A stretch of DNA of 60,177 bases from a virus. The translations under genes were made by a program, and so were the position numbers. Below are positions 47,777 to 55,096 of this stretch, piece after piece. The notes beneath the pieces were generated by a model. It did not search any database and was not told where the DNA came from. It worked only from the letters and a program-made list of their open reading frames with translations. The stretch spans positions 1 through 60,177 of IMG/VR virus record IMGVR_UViG_3300049197_000009; one strand, given 5' to 3'. Numbering within the stretch: position 1 is the stretch's first letter; the number at the start of each line of letters is the position of its first letter.

Positions 47777-48413
47777 CGACAAGAAGCGCTTTGTCACGCT
47801 GCTGACCGGTATCGCGGACTACTACGCCAAAGAAATATCAATCGGCGTCATCGGTCTGTACTGGGAAGGCCTGCGCCAGTACGACATCGAGGCGGTTGAG
47901 AAAGCGCTTTGGCAGCACACACAGAACCCGGACAGCGGGCAGTGGATGCCGAAGATCGCGGATGTGACCAAGATGCTCATCGGGCGCACCGCAGACCAAG
48001 CCGCGATTGCCTGGACAAAGGTTGACACCGCCGTGCGCCGCGTCGGCAGCTACGCCGATGTGGTTTTTGATGACTCGATCATCCATCGCGTTTTGGTCGA
48101 TATGGGCGGCTGGCTGTCGCTGGCGATGAAGACCGAGGACGAATGGCCGTTCATTGCCCGCGACTTTGAAAACCGGTATCGGGGCTACAAGATGCGCGGC
48201 GAGGTGCCGGATTACCTACCGGTGCTGATCGGCCTTGCTAACGCGCACAACGGCAAGGAGGGGATGCAGCGGCTCCCGCCTGTGCTCGTTGGCGACCAAG
48301 AGCTAGCGCGCCGCGTGATGGCGGGCGGTTCGGATACAGCGCTGCTCGCAATGCGGCCGGCATCGAACGTCATGCCTGCTATCGAACAACTCACAAACGA
48401 GAGGGCAGCATGA
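47766..48413 (+). CDS. Second replication protein (DUF6475-like)
   Basis: 215 residues from the ATG at 47766, overlapping the initiator end by 11 bp. LLTGIADYYAKEISIGVIGLYWEGLRQYDIEAVEKALWQHTQNPDSGQWMPKIADVTKML resembles the zinc-free loader/DUF6475 family encoded directly after phage initiators. Likely brings the host replicative helicase (the P or DnaC role); inferred from position. ATGA-coupled to the next gene. Confidence 0.75.
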   Translation: MLPNDKKRFVTLLTGIADYYAKEISIGVIGLYWEGLRQYDIEAVEKALWQHTQNPDSGQWMPKIADVTKMLIGRTADQAAIAWTKVDTAVRRVGSYADVVFDDSIIHRVLVDMGGWLSLAMKTEDEWPFIARDFENRYRGYKMRGEVPDYLPVLIGLANAHNGKEGMQRLPPVLVGDQELARRVMAGGSDTALLAMRPASNVMPAIEQLTNERAA

Positions 48414-48679
48414 ACCTCTACGCCATCGCCTTCATCGCCTCCTTTGGCTACGTAGGTCTCAAATCGGTTCAGCAGCTTAACGTTGTCCACCGCAAGTACA
48501 TCTGGATCGTGCCGGTCTCGATGCTCATGGCCGCCGTCGAAGTCTTCGTCGTTGCATCGGTGGCGAAATTCGGCTGGGGGTGGCTCGTGTTTTGGGTCGG
48601 CCTTGGCTCCGGGCTCGGCTCGCTCTGCGCAACCTGGGCGCATTCAAAATTCAGCACCAAGGAGGTTTCGCATGCTTGA
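48410..48679 (+). CDS. Small membrane protein
   Basis: 89 residues with three predicted membrane segments (LYAIAFIASFGYVGL, YIWIVPVSMLMAAVEVFVVASV, WLVFWVGLGSGLGSLCATW). Function unknown. Confidence 0.65.
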   Translation: MNLYAIAFIASFGYVGLKSVQQLNVVHRKYIWIVPVSMLMAAVEVFVVASVAKFGWGWLVFWVGLGSGLGSLCATWAHSKFSTKEVSHA

Positions 48680-48800
48680 CCAGAACCACGAAAGGCGGAC
48701 CGGCGCATTCTGCGGCCCCGCCACGGCGTTTGCAGCATCGCGCGGCTATGTCGCCTCATCCGCACCGATTCAAACGCCGCCAAGAGGCCCTTATGCATAA
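48672..48800 (+). CDS. Small hypothetical protein
   Basis: 42 residues, MLDQNHERRTGAFCGPATAFAASRGYVASSAPIQTPPRGPYA. Overlaps both neighbours by 8 bp, as expected in this compact operon. AAGGAGG lies 8 bases before the ATG. Confidence 0.55.
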   Translation: MLDQNHERRTGAFCGPATAFAASRGYVASSAPIQTPPRGPYA

Positions 48801-49137
48801 ATCAATTCAAGCGCTGGGCCGCCTCAAGACCGGCTCGATGAACAAGACTGAGGCGATGTATGCCGGTAGGCTCGAATGCCGCAAGTACGACGGCGAGGTG
48901 CTTTGGTATCGCTTCGAGGGCATGAAGTTTCGCTTGGCAGACAACACGTTCTATACGCCCGACTTTGCAGTGATGCTCGCGAGCGGGGCTCTTGAGGCAC
49001 ACGAAGTCAAAGGCTTCTGGACCGACGACGGAAGGGCGAAAATCAAGATCGCCGCCGATATGTACCCGATCCGGTTTATCGCAGTGCAGCAGTTGCCGAA
49101 GAAGCTTGGCGGCGGCTGGAAGACGGAGGAATTTTGA
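48793..49137 (+). CDS. DUF1064-type nuclease/resolvase-like protein
   Basis: 114 residues from the ATG at 48793. MNKTEAMYAGRLECRKYDGEVLWYRFEGMKFRLADNTFYTPDFAVMLASGALEAHEVKGFWTDDGRAKIKIAADMYP has the DUF1064 pattern: Glu, then TPDF, then E-V-K, a PD-(D/E)XK nuclease core. Probable processing of branched DNA before packaging. Confidence 0.82.
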   Translation: MHKSIQALGRLKTGSMNKTEAMYAGRLECRKYDGEVLWYRFEGMKFRLADNTFYTPDFAVMLASGALEAHEVKGFWTDDGRAKIKIAADMYPIRFIAVQQLPKKLGGGWKTEEF

Positions 49138-49358
49138 TGGCCATCACCAAAAAGCGGATCGAAAGAGACATCGCGCAAGCCGAGCAGAATACCAAGAACG
49201 CGATCGAGAGGCTGCGTGAACTGGCGGACCGGTTGGAGGGCGGGTCGATTCGCATGGCGGGCATGACGATGCATAGCGACGGGCTTAATTTTGGCATGAG
49301 TTTTGACGGCGTGCATGCCACAGCTATCCCAAAAGTGAAAGTTGGCCGCGATGGCTAA
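49137..49358 (+). CDS. Small hypothetical protein
   Basis: 73 residues from the ATG at 49137. Helical N-terminus (KKRIERDIAQAEQNTKNAIERLRELADRLEGG), beta C-terminus. 1-bp overlap with the upstream stop. Confidence 0.62.
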   Translation: MAITKKRIERDIAQAEQNTKNAIERLRELADRLEGGSIRMAGMTMHSDGLNFGMSFDGVHATAIPKVKVGRDG

Positions 49359-49776
49359 ATCGAAATCGCCCCGCAAAGCCTACGTGCGCAAGCCGTGCGT
49401 CCTACCCCTCAACATGCGCCGCGATATCGCCTTTGAAATGCCTGGCTATCAAGCCAGCCTTGCGCTCGGCCAGCCGCATTTCTGCGAACAGCACGTCTAC
49501 GACTTGCTATCAAACGCCGACATGGTTCGCCGCATCGCGCCGGATGGCCACGAAATTCTGACGGTGGCGCAGGCGATGGTCTACGCGGTCGCGGAGATTC
49601 AGCGACGCCACATGGACACCGGCAAGCTTGGCGTGAACGGCGACGAGTTCCGCGTGTTGCGCGAGGGCGTCGGTAAGACGATGGACTACCTGCGCACCGT
49701 TTCAAACATCGCAATAGATCGGGCTGCGCGTGCGGCGCTGAAGGAGTTTAACGAGACAGGAGCGTTACGGGTATGA
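49351..49776 (+). CDS. Early hypothetical protein
   Basis: 141 residues from the ATG at 49351. Basic N-terminus (KSKSPRKAYVRKPCVLPLNMRR), helical C-terminus with FRVLREGVGKTMDYLRTVSNIAIDRAARAAL. Recurs, to my knowledge, in phage right-arm regions without known role. ATGA-coupled. Confidence 0.62.
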   Translation: MAKSKSPRKAYVRKPCVLPLNMRRDIAFEMPGYQASLALGQPHFCEQHVYDLLSNADMVRRIAPDGHEILTVAQAMVYAVAEIQRRHMDTGKLGVNGDEFRVLREGVGKTMDYLRTVSNIAIDRAARAALKEFNETGALRV

Positions 49777-49994
49777 ATGCGCTTACCTACCTCAACAACC
49801 TGCGGCCCGCGATTCCGTATTCCACCGAGAAGCCATGCACCATCGCCAGCAATGGCGAATTGCGCCGCTGGATGGCTGGCAGCGCGGTCCTGATCAACGG
49901 CGAGCCGGTCACGTGGGATGAGCCTATCGACTTTCCTGTGCATTCCCTGGTGTTCTTCCCTAAGAGCGCTCAACGCAAAACCACTTTGGTCTGA
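49773..49994 (+). CDS. Small hypothetical protein
   Basis: 73 residues: MNALTYLNNLRPAIPYSTEKPCTIASNGELRRWMAGSAVLINGEPVTWDEPIDFPVHSLVFFPKSAQRKTTLV. Compact beta-rich fold with a TIASNGELRRWMxxGAVLING pattern shared by other phage proteins. Confidence 0.65.
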   Translation: MNALTYLNNLRPAIPYSTEKPCTIASNGELRRWMAGSAVLINGEPVTWDEPIDFPVHSLVFFPKSAQRKTTLV

Positions 49995-50003
49995 AAGGCC
50001 AGT

Positions 50004-50216
50004 ATGACTTTTGAATCCCGCTACGATGAATGGTTACAAGCCAATACCGTCAAGTATCGCTCTTTCGACATCACGCATGGCTCAGTAAGGGATGCAAGCG
50101 GAAACAGCCTCATGATGTCGTATTGCCCACTCTGTCCGACGCAAGAGCAGATTGATTCGCTCAATGCTGACGCCAAACTTTGGATTGATGAGCGATTGGC
50201 AAAGGCAGCGGCATGA
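50004..50216 (+). CDS. Small hypothetical protein
   Basis: 70 residues, MTFESRYDEWLQANTVKYRSFDITHG...SYCPLCPTQEQID; one C-x2-C pair. ATGA-coupled to the next gene. Confidence 0.58.
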   Translation: MTFESRYDEWLQANTVKYRSFDITHGSVRDASGNSLMMSYCPLCPTQEQIDSLNADAKLWIDERLAKAAA

Positions 50217-50407
50217 AAGAAAAAGACCTCACCAAAGCCGAGCGCTACCAGCTCATGCTGTACCGCGCCGGCAAGCCAAAAACCGAGGCGTTACCGCAAG
50301 AGGCCTACCGCGATCCGGCCGATACCGTGCTGTTTGAATCGGAGCGTCTGGAACGCGAGAAGGCGCGAGTGAAACGCAAAGCCCTTCGGAAAAGCGAACG
50401 CGATTGA
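50213..50407 (+). CDS. Small charged protein
   Basis: 64 residues, MKEKDLTKAERYQLMLYRAGKPKTEALPQEAYRDPAD...LEREKARVKRKALRKSERD. Highly basic tail. Last gene before promoter A. Confidence 0.6.
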   Translation: MKEKDLTKAERYQLMLYRAGKPKTEALPQEAYRDPADTVLFESERLEREKARVKRKALRKSERD

Positions 50408-50421
50408 CGATGAAAATAAAG

Positions 50422-50462
50422 TCCGCGTGCGCGTGAAACTCATCAACGCAGGCAGGTAAAAT
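50422..50462 (+). promoter_or_regulatory. Promoter A with 13-bp upstream element
   Basis: TCCGCGTGCGCGT (50422-50434), then 22 bases, then -10 TAAAAT (50457-50462). A poor -35 match (TGAAAC) would sit 17 bp upstream of the -10. The same element and spacing occur at promoter B. Drives the Q-like gene. Confidence 0.72.
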
Positions 50463-50482
50463 GCGGCAACTTAGGAGGGCTG

Positions 50483-51016
50483 ATGAGTTTTGCCGACAGG
50501 TACACGAGAAGTCTGAATTCATCGAATCTGATGGATGATTCGTTCCACCATCAGACCGAGGCGCTACAGGCTGCAGCCCACGCCGACCGAGCGGCGCGTG
50601 AAATCGGCTCACTCCTGTCCCGCGTGAAGAATGCCAACGTGTACCGCAAGGCGCACGAGGGCGATACGCAGGCGTTGGCGTCGCTCCTGACGAAATGGCG
50701 CGCGATTGTCCAGAGCAAGGGTATGGAGCGTAAGTGGGTCAAGGCTGGCGATCTGGCCTTCGCCGGACGAATTTTCGAGCGCGTTGCTGACCGCTCGCTC
50801 GCGCATTGGCTGGATGGGAAATGCCCCATCTGCCACGGCTCCAAGGTCAATGAGGATCGCAGGACGTGCGCGCCGTGCTTTGGGACAGGCGAGGCGCTGA
50901 TTGAGGGTGTATCGGGCATGGAGCGCAATCTGATCCTCGACATGGTCTCCGAACTTAACGGCCTAGAATCGAGCCACGCTGGCGCCGCAAATGCACTGCT
51001 TAGGAGGGAAGAATGA
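50483..51016 (+). CDS. Zinc-binding Q-like antitermination/late regulator
   Basis: 177 residues with a very strong TTAGGAGG ribosome site. A helical N-terminus and a zinc-binding CPICHGSKVNEDRRTCAPCFGTGEAL (two C-x2-C-x-G knuckles) resemble lambdoid antitermination proteins of the Q type. It has its own promoter and lies about 1.4 kb upstream of the late promoter-leader-terminator unit, the expected Q position. Assignment rests on the zinc motif and context. Confidence 0.7.
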   Translation: MSFADRYTRSLNSSNLMDDSFHHQTEALQAAAHADRAAREIGSLLSRVKNANVYRKAHEGDTQALASLLTKWRAIVQSKGMERKWVKAGDLAFAGRIFERVADRSLAHWLDGKCPICHGSKVNEDRRTCAPCFGTGEALIEGVSGMERNLILDMVSELNGLESSHAGAANALLRREE

Positions 51017-51366
51017 GTGCGATCGAATACGATGATGAGGCATGCTCTTGCTGCCGTATGACGATGGCGCAATCTCGCCTACTTGCCGCCGCCTCAAACC
51101 AAGCGCGCCCCAAGCGAACCGACGAAAACACCATTTCCGATATCACTGTGGCGGAGGAAAAGCGCCTGCGCCTCGACTTGGCCATCGAGAAGCGCAAAAC
51201 GCTTGAACTGCAACGTGTCTACGATGAACGTGGCAAGCAGATTGCGCGCCTTGAGGCTGCGCTTGCGCCAAGAAAGAACCTGGAACTTGCGGATGACGAT
51301 CCGATCAGCATTCACCTGCAAAGCCTTGGATTGAAGCCAGAGCCTGCACCGAAAGAGCCATCATGA
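51013..51366 (+). CDS. Coiled-coil protein with Cys cluster
   Basis: 117 residues. ACSCCRMTM near the N-terminus, then a coiled coil (EEKRLRLDLAIEKRKTLELQRVYDERGKQIARLEAALA). ATGA-coupled to the Q-like gene. Confidence 0.63.
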   Translation: MSAIEYDDEACSCCRMTMAQSRLLAAASNQARPKRTDENTISDITVAEEKRLRLDLAIEKRKTLELQRVYDERGKQIARLEAALAPRKNLELADDDPISIHLQSLGLKPEPAPKEPS

Positions 51367-51545
51367 CCATCCACTTCACCTGGTGGACCATCCCCACCAT
51401 CATCACCGCACTCGGGCTGTACTGGCCATTCTGGATGAGCCGCAAGGATGATGGCCTGTTCGCTGGCATTAGCCTGCTGTTCTACGCGGCCCCGGCGCTG
51501 GCCGTGATCTCGATTACTTGGGGCTTGGCGGCGGTGTTTAAGTGA
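51363..51545 (+). CDS. Small membrane protein
   Basis: 60 residues with two membrane segments (WTIPTIITALGLYWPFWM and GISLLFYAAPALAVISITWGL). ATGA-coupled upstream, GTGA-coupled downstream. Confidence 0.65.
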   Translation: MTIHFTWWTIPTIITALGLYWPFWMSRKDDGLFAGISLLFYAAPALAVISITWGLAAVFK

Positions 51546-51661
51546 GCGCGGGCGTCTACACTGTCGGCGGCTTCATGGATGACTTCGGCAACTGGACCGC
51601 GCCCCACACGCTGCCGTCATATATGGCGCGGCGCGGCTACTTTACGGGAGAATGGACGTGA
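51542..51661 (+). CDS. Small hypothetical protein (GTG start)
   Basis: 39 residues from a GTG overlapping the previous TGA: SAGVYTVGGFMDDFGNWTAPHTLPSYMARRGYFTGEWT. Confidence 0.5.
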   Translation: MSAGVYTVGGFMDDFGNWTAPHTLPSYMARRGYFTGEWT

Positions 51662-51864
51662 CCTTAGACGAAATCCGCGCCGCCAAGATTGAAATGGAAG
51701 AGGCGATCTTTAAATCCGTATCGGCCGCACAGAAGCGCTTTGAGGAAAGCACCTCGTTGCTCGTGCAGGCGGTGGATATGAACTTCATCCACCATGACTA
51801 TGTAGGTGGCAGGAGGAAGACCGTTCTGTCGAGCGTGAAGTGTGAGGTGGACCCGTGGCAGTGA
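51652..51864 (+). CDS. Small helical protein
   Basis: 70 residues. LDEIRAAKIEMEEAIFKSVSAAQKRFEESTSLLVQAVDMNFI is helical. ACGGGAGA upstream. Confidence 0.62.
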   Translation: MDVTLDEIRAAKIEMEEAIFKSVSAAQKRFEESTSLLVQAVDMNFIHHDYVGGRRKTVLSSVKCEVDPWQ

Positions 51865-52214
51865 CTATACCGGCTGGCGCGAAGCTTTACATGCTAAAGC
51901 AGGAGTTTCGTGATCTGGTCAATGTTCTTGATTTACCTCGCTCAGCTTGGGTTCTGATAGGGAGTGTGCCATCACATCCACCCGCCAATGCTCGCATCCT
52001 GGTATCGCGGAACAAGCGAGAGGGCTATTACGGCGGCAAGCGGCGCCAGTTTAAGGAAGTTAAAACCTTAAGCGACGGGCATCACGTCTTCCGCCTGATC
52101 TCAGTTAAGCGTGTGCGCTGGTTAAAATCGATTTCGCTACGAGTCTTATATAGCAACGCCTCAATGCGCCGTTTTGAATGCTCACTCGCTAATTATGGAG
52201 GAGTATTACCATGA
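51855..52214 (+). CDS. Early hypothetical protein (GTG start)
   Basis: 119 residues from a GTG at 51855 (GAGG 7 bases upstream); the GTG at 51861 is an alternative. Basic, beta-rich: RILVSRNKREGYYGGKRRQFKEVKTLSDGHHVFRLISVKRVRWLK. Function unknown. Confidence 0.58.
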   Translation: MAVTIPAGAKLYMLKQEFRDLVNVLDLPRSAWVLIGSVPSHPPANARILVSRNKREGYYGGKRRQFKEVKTLSDGHHVFRLISVKRVRWLKSISLRVLYSNASMRRFECSLANYGGVLP

Positions 52215-52375
52215 GAGAAAAATTCGACAATTTCAAAGCTGCCCTTGAGGCGCTGTGCCGCGAGCACAAGGTGCTGCTATGGTGCGACGATTTCGGTTAT
52301 GTCCTCATCGGCAATCTCCCGGATGGGTACAATCCCCTTGTCTTCGATTTGTTGGACGAAACGGAAGGCCAATAA
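52211..52375 (+). CDS. Small acidic protein
   Basis: 54 residues, MREKFDNFKAALEALCREHKVLLWCDDFGYVLIGNLPDGYNPLVFDLLDETEGQ. Strong GGAGGAG ribosome site and ATGA overlap. Last gene before the late promoter. Confidence 0.65.
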   Translation: MREKFDNFKAALEALCREHKVLLWCDDFGYVLIGNLPDGYNPLVFDLLDETEGQ

Positions 52376-52382
52376 AATAAAT

Positions 52383-52423
52383 TCCGCGTGCGCGTAACTT
52401 TTCGCCAGCCAAGTCTTTATAAT
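52383..52423 (+). promoter_or_regulatory. Late promoter B with 13-bp upstream element
   Basis: TCCGCGTGCGCGT (52383-52395), 22-bp gap, perfect -10 TATAAT (52418-52423). Same element and spacing as promoter A. It is followed by an untranslated leader and an intrinsic terminator, then by the late genes, like lambda pR'-tR'. Confidence 0.78.
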
Positions 52424-52429
52424 GTGCGT

Positions 52430-52587
52430 TGTGTTTAAATCTTCCGCGATTCGTTCGGCGTAAGCCGCGATGCCAAGGATTCCAGAGTAGTGCAAGCCAT
52501 CAAGAGTTGCTTTTGCTCGCACTAAAATACGTAGTACCTCGCAGATAGCGAGGACGAACACAGAACCCCGCCAAGTGCGGGGTTTTT
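52430..52587 (+). ncRNA. Late leader RNA (pR'-tR'-like)
   Basis: Predicted transcript from promoter B to the terminator at 52566, about 155 nt, without a convincing ORF. Contains a hairpin CCTCGC-AGATA-GCGAGG (52537-52553) just before the terminator hairpin. Probably a short leader unless antiterminated. Confidence 0.55.
52566..52587 (+). terminator. Terminator of the late leader
   Basis: CCCCGC-CAAGT-GCGGGG with five T: a strong intrinsic terminator between late promoter and late genes, so an antiterminator is needed for late expression. Confidence 0.85.
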
Positions 52588-52806
52588 GCTTTTAGGCGCA
52601 TCCGAATGCGGAATCCAAGGCAGGCATGCCAGCGGACAAGCGGATGGAGCGCCACAGCTTTCCAGATAGACGCTCATGTGGGTGCGCATCCTGCTAGTGC
52701 GAGACGCGCCGTGCGACCCGGCATTCTGGAATGGAAGTCACCGTTCTCAATGCGTGTGGGAGTTGTGGCGAGGGTCACGAGAACAATGCTACTCAGCGAG
52801 GCAGCC
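52588..52806 (+). other. Late-leader region after terminator
   Basis: 219 bp with no well-supported gene. A possible 38-codon ORF (52731-52847, containing ACGSCGEGHEN) overlaps the next gene but has a poor ribosome site. Other frames give Arg-rich, unlikely proteins. Confidence 0.4.
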
Positions 52807-52953
52807 ATGTACCAGACCACGAAACCCTCACCGCAGGCTGTGCGTGACTGGATGCGCCGCGAGGTAGCCGCGAAGACCCCGCCGCCGACGCCTGAGCGCA
52901 TTCGGGAGCAGCTTGGCTGGAACCTGATTAAAGATGACAAACCACGCCACTAA
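52807..52953 (+). CDS. Small hypothetical protein
   Basis: 48 residues from the ATG at 52807 (GCGAGG upstream): MYQTTKPSPQAVRDWMRREVAAKTPPPTPERIREQLGWNLIKDDKPRH. The ending resembles small phage proteins that lie before terminase genes. Confidence 0.62.
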   Translation: MYQTTKPSPQAVRDWMRREVAAKTPPPTPERIREQLGWNLIKDDKPRH

Positions 52954-53101
52954 GCCGGTCAAGCTGATCAACCGCTCGGCAGCAAAGGCTGTCCGTGAGA
53001 TTGAGACCGACGCCGCGCCCGATCAGCAAGAGGTGCTTGAGCAGTTCGACGCTGAGACTGTGCGAGCATTTCAACAGATGATTGCGAGTGAGCATGACTG
53101 A
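52934..53101 (+). CDS. Small hypothetical protein
   Basis: 55 residues: MTNHATKPVKLINRSAAKAVREIETDAAPDQQEVLEQFDAETVRAFQQMIASEHD. Acidic C-terminal helix; overlaps the preceding gene by 20 bp. Confidence 0.58.
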   Translation: MTNHATKPVKLINRSAAKAVREIETDAAPDQQEVLEQFDAETVRAFQQMIASEHD

Positions 53102-53383
53102 TGGAATTGGCGGCGCATAGCCGCAACCGCGCATCACCAAGACCGCTCCTTGCGAGTGGCCGAGCGGGTTCTCGCTCGACTGTGATAGGCGACTTACCGA
53201 ACGGAAGGCCCGCAACACGAAGGGCATCGGGTAGTTGGGCATGGCGAACCCTTAACGCATCAGACAGCCTCCCACCGAGAAAACTTAAGCAGTACCTACT
53301 AGGACGCCGCTCACAAGGCCGCGCGCTTGACCTAGGCCGGACGCTATACCCGGCAACCCCGCCCCATCAGACAAAGGACCACC
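53102..53383. other. Non-coding 282-bp region
   Basis: No plausible gene; the only long frame is Arg/Ser-rich and looks like a chance ORF. Many short G+C-rich inverted repeats. CGGCGCATAGCC (53111-53122) recurs at 53797-53808 in the next non-coding stretch. May hold RNA structure or DNA-processing signals. Confidence 0.4.
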
Positions 53384-53626
53384 ATGCACTACCGTAATGG
53401 CCGTGAAGCAAAGAACGGCGACAAGATCGTAAAACTCGAAGGCGGCAAGGTTGTCTCGTTCGGCGTGCTGCACAGCGCAGTTCCTGGCAACGACTACTGC
53501 AACGGCAATATCGCAGTGATCCAGCCAGCATCCGACTATGCCTGCATGTGCGACTGCCTCCACGTCGATGATGTTGCCGAAGTGCTGGCAGCGCAGGGCT
53601 TGGACAAGCGCCCCGAGGGAAAGTAG
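53384..53626 (+). CDS. Small hypothetical protein
   Basis: 80 residues: MHYRNGREAKNGDKIVKLEGGKVVSFGVLHSAVPGNDYCNGNIAVIQPASDYACMCDCLHVDDVAEVLAAQGL. SH3-like start (GREAKNGDKIV) and a small Cys cluster. AAGGACC upstream. Function unknown. Confidence 0.65.
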   Translation: MHYRNGREAKNGDKIVKLEGGKVVSFGVLHSAVPGNDYCNGNIAVIQPASDYACMCDCLHVDDVAEVLAAQGLDKRPEGK

Positions 53627-53901
53627 TAGATCAACCCCGCTTCGCAAGAGGCGGCACATCACGGGGCATTAGTAGGCCTTCGATGGCTAGCTGTGCGCAC
53701 GGTGCGCTAGTGCTCGCGTGATGTGATCCCGCAAAACCCGTGATGAAACGTTGCAAGCCTATCGGGGCCACAAGCTGCGCCGTCAAAGGAGTAACACGGC
53801 GCATAGCCTCACCGGCTTAACCGGTGGCCAGACGCATGGCGATTCTAACGGGCTATGGATTGGGGGTTCCCGGTCGGCCCTTAACCTGAGTCGTCATGCC
53901 T
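53627..53901. other. Non-coding 275-bp region before tRNA-His
   Basis: No gene seen. Two good hairpins: GCGCCGT...ACGGCGC (53777-53802 region) and ACCGG-CTTAA-CCGGT near 53811-53825. Probably untranslated late mRNA with processing sites near the tRNA. Confidence 0.4.
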
Positions 53902-53976
53902 GTGGTTATAGCTCAATGGTTAGAGTCGCGGCTTGTGATGCCGCTTATCTGGGTTCGATTCCCAGTAGCCACCCCA
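53902..53976 (+). tRNA. tRNA-His (anticodon GTG)
   Basis: Full cloverleaf: acceptor GTGGTTA/TAGCCAC, D arm GCTC-AATGGTTA-GAGT, anticodon arm GCGGC-TTGTGAT-GCCGC with anticodon GTG, T arm CTGGG-TTCGATT-CCCAG, discriminator C73 and encoded CCA. The base before the acceptor (position -1) is T, not the G that bacterial tRNA-His genes normally encode for histidyl-tRNA synthetase recognition. Confidence 0.93.
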
Positions 53977-54012
53977 AAACGCAACGCTGGGCGTACGCCA
54001 GCACCAAATACG

Positions 54013-54048
54013 AAAGCCCCGACAGTTCACGCTGGCCGGGGCTTTTTT
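54013..54048 (+). terminator. Terminator after tRNA-His
   Basis: 9-bp stem AAAGCCCCG/CGGGGCTTT with 15-nt loop and a run of six T. Confidence 0.75.
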
Positions 54049-54141
54049 GCTTTCAATGCGCAGCCTAGGCTTGCTACCGAACGCCGATTCGTCATCGGCT
54101 GGCAGCGCACCCATTTCAAGACGACCTATGACGGAGGGAAT

Positions 54142-54657
54142 ATGCAACAGCTTATCGTAGTTGACACCGATGTGCATCAGGACCAAGACGGCCGCTTCTG
54201 CTTGAATGACTTGCACCGCGCCGCAATGCTCAAGGGCACAGCGACAAGCAACCAGCGCCCCGGCAACTTCATGAAGCGGCAGGAGACTATCGACCTGATC
54301 GCGGCCATGGAAAAGAGATGCTACCCCGGTAGCATCACTCCCGTCCGCACGGTGAAGGGAAACACTCCCGGCATCCGGCAGGGTACGTTTGTCACCAAGC
54401 CGCTGATCTACGCATACGCGATGTGGATTGACGCCGACTTCCACCTGGATGTGATCGAGGCGTTCGACCGTGGCGGCGCGGTACAGCAAGACCTGTGGAT
54501 GCAGATGCAAGCACTAGTCGCCAAAGAGGTCAATTCGCAAGTCCGCGCAACATTTGGCTCGCACCTGATGTTGAAGCGCAAGCGTGAGATTCCACCGCTG
54601 CGCGATGAGCGTGCCTTGCTGGAAGCCGCGATTCAACCATCGCTGCTTACACACTAA
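54142..54657 (+). CDS. KilA-N domain protein
   Basis: 171 residues from the ATG at 54142 (GGAGGGAA upstream); the longer frame upstream runs through the tRNA. DQDGRFCLNDLHRAAMLKG...RPGNFMKRQETIDLIAAME, GIRQGTFVTKPLIYAYAMWIDADFHLDVIEAFD is the KilA-N DNA-binding domain. Often an antirepressor or regulator in temperate phages; here it is placed in the late region. Confidence 0.85.
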   Translation: MQQLIVVDTDVHQDQDGRFCLNDLHRAAMLKGTATSNQRPGNFMKRQETIDLIAAMEKRCYPGSITPVRTVKGNTPGIRQGTFVTKPLIYAYAMWIDADFHLDVIEAFDRGGAVQQDLWMQMQALVAKEVNSQVRATFGSHLMLKRKREIPPLRDERALLEAAIQPSLLTH

Positions 54658-54664
54658 GGCAACC

Positions 54665-54886
54665 ATGAGCATCCGCACAAAGAAGGTCATCAAGCTGTCG
54701 TCCATGCCATCACGCTCGCCGGCTGGCTTTGGCATCCTGTGGTGGCTGCTACTCGACCGCCTGAATGCACCGAGCTGGGCATATGGCGTGCTGTGGACGA
54801 TAGTCGCGCTGCTGGCTGTGGCGTTCATTGCAAGCTGGTGGACTGAGAAGCCCTGCGACGTTCCTGGCTTTGGTGAGGCTAAGTAG
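54665..54886 (+). CDS. Small membrane protein
   Basis: 73 residues from the ATG at 54665. Two membrane segments (GFGILWWLLLDRL, YGVLWTIVALLAVAFIASW). Function unknown. Confidence 0.62.
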   Translation: MSIRTKKVIKLSSMPSRSPAGFGILWWLLLDRLNAPSWAYGVLWTIVALLAVAFIASWWTEKPCDVPGFGEAK

Positions 54887-55096
54887 ATGGCGCGGCGTCC
54901 GATGTGCTTTTCGAGCCCTCAGCCTATGCCGGGCATTCGCGCCGCACTCCTGAGCATCACCGAGTCACGCAAAGCCCTGGAGCGCGGTGAGGCAGCGTGG
55001 AATCGAACTCAGCTTGAGGATGCAATCAGGTCGGCCGAATACTTCATTGCGACAGCGCGCTCATCGATGGAGATGCAGCCGCCTCACGAAGCATGA
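54887..55096 (+). CDS. Small hypothetical protein
   Basis: 69 residues with helical C-terminus (IRAALLSITESRKALERGEAAWNRTQLEDAIRSAEYFIATARSSMEM). ATGA-coupled to the HNH gene. Confidence 0.6.
   Translation: MARRPMCFSSPQPMPGIRAALLSITESRKALERGEAAWNRTQLEDAIRSAEYFIATARSSMEMQPPHEA

Noticed and set aside
52277-52561. 94-aa minus-strand ORF over the late promoter
   Set aside because: It runs antisense through a well-supported small gene and the late promoter, has no ribosome site, and no family features.
53101-53397. 98-aa plus-strand ORF
   Set aside because: Arg/Ser-rich composition of a chance frame, no ribosome site, and it overlaps the start of the next real gene.
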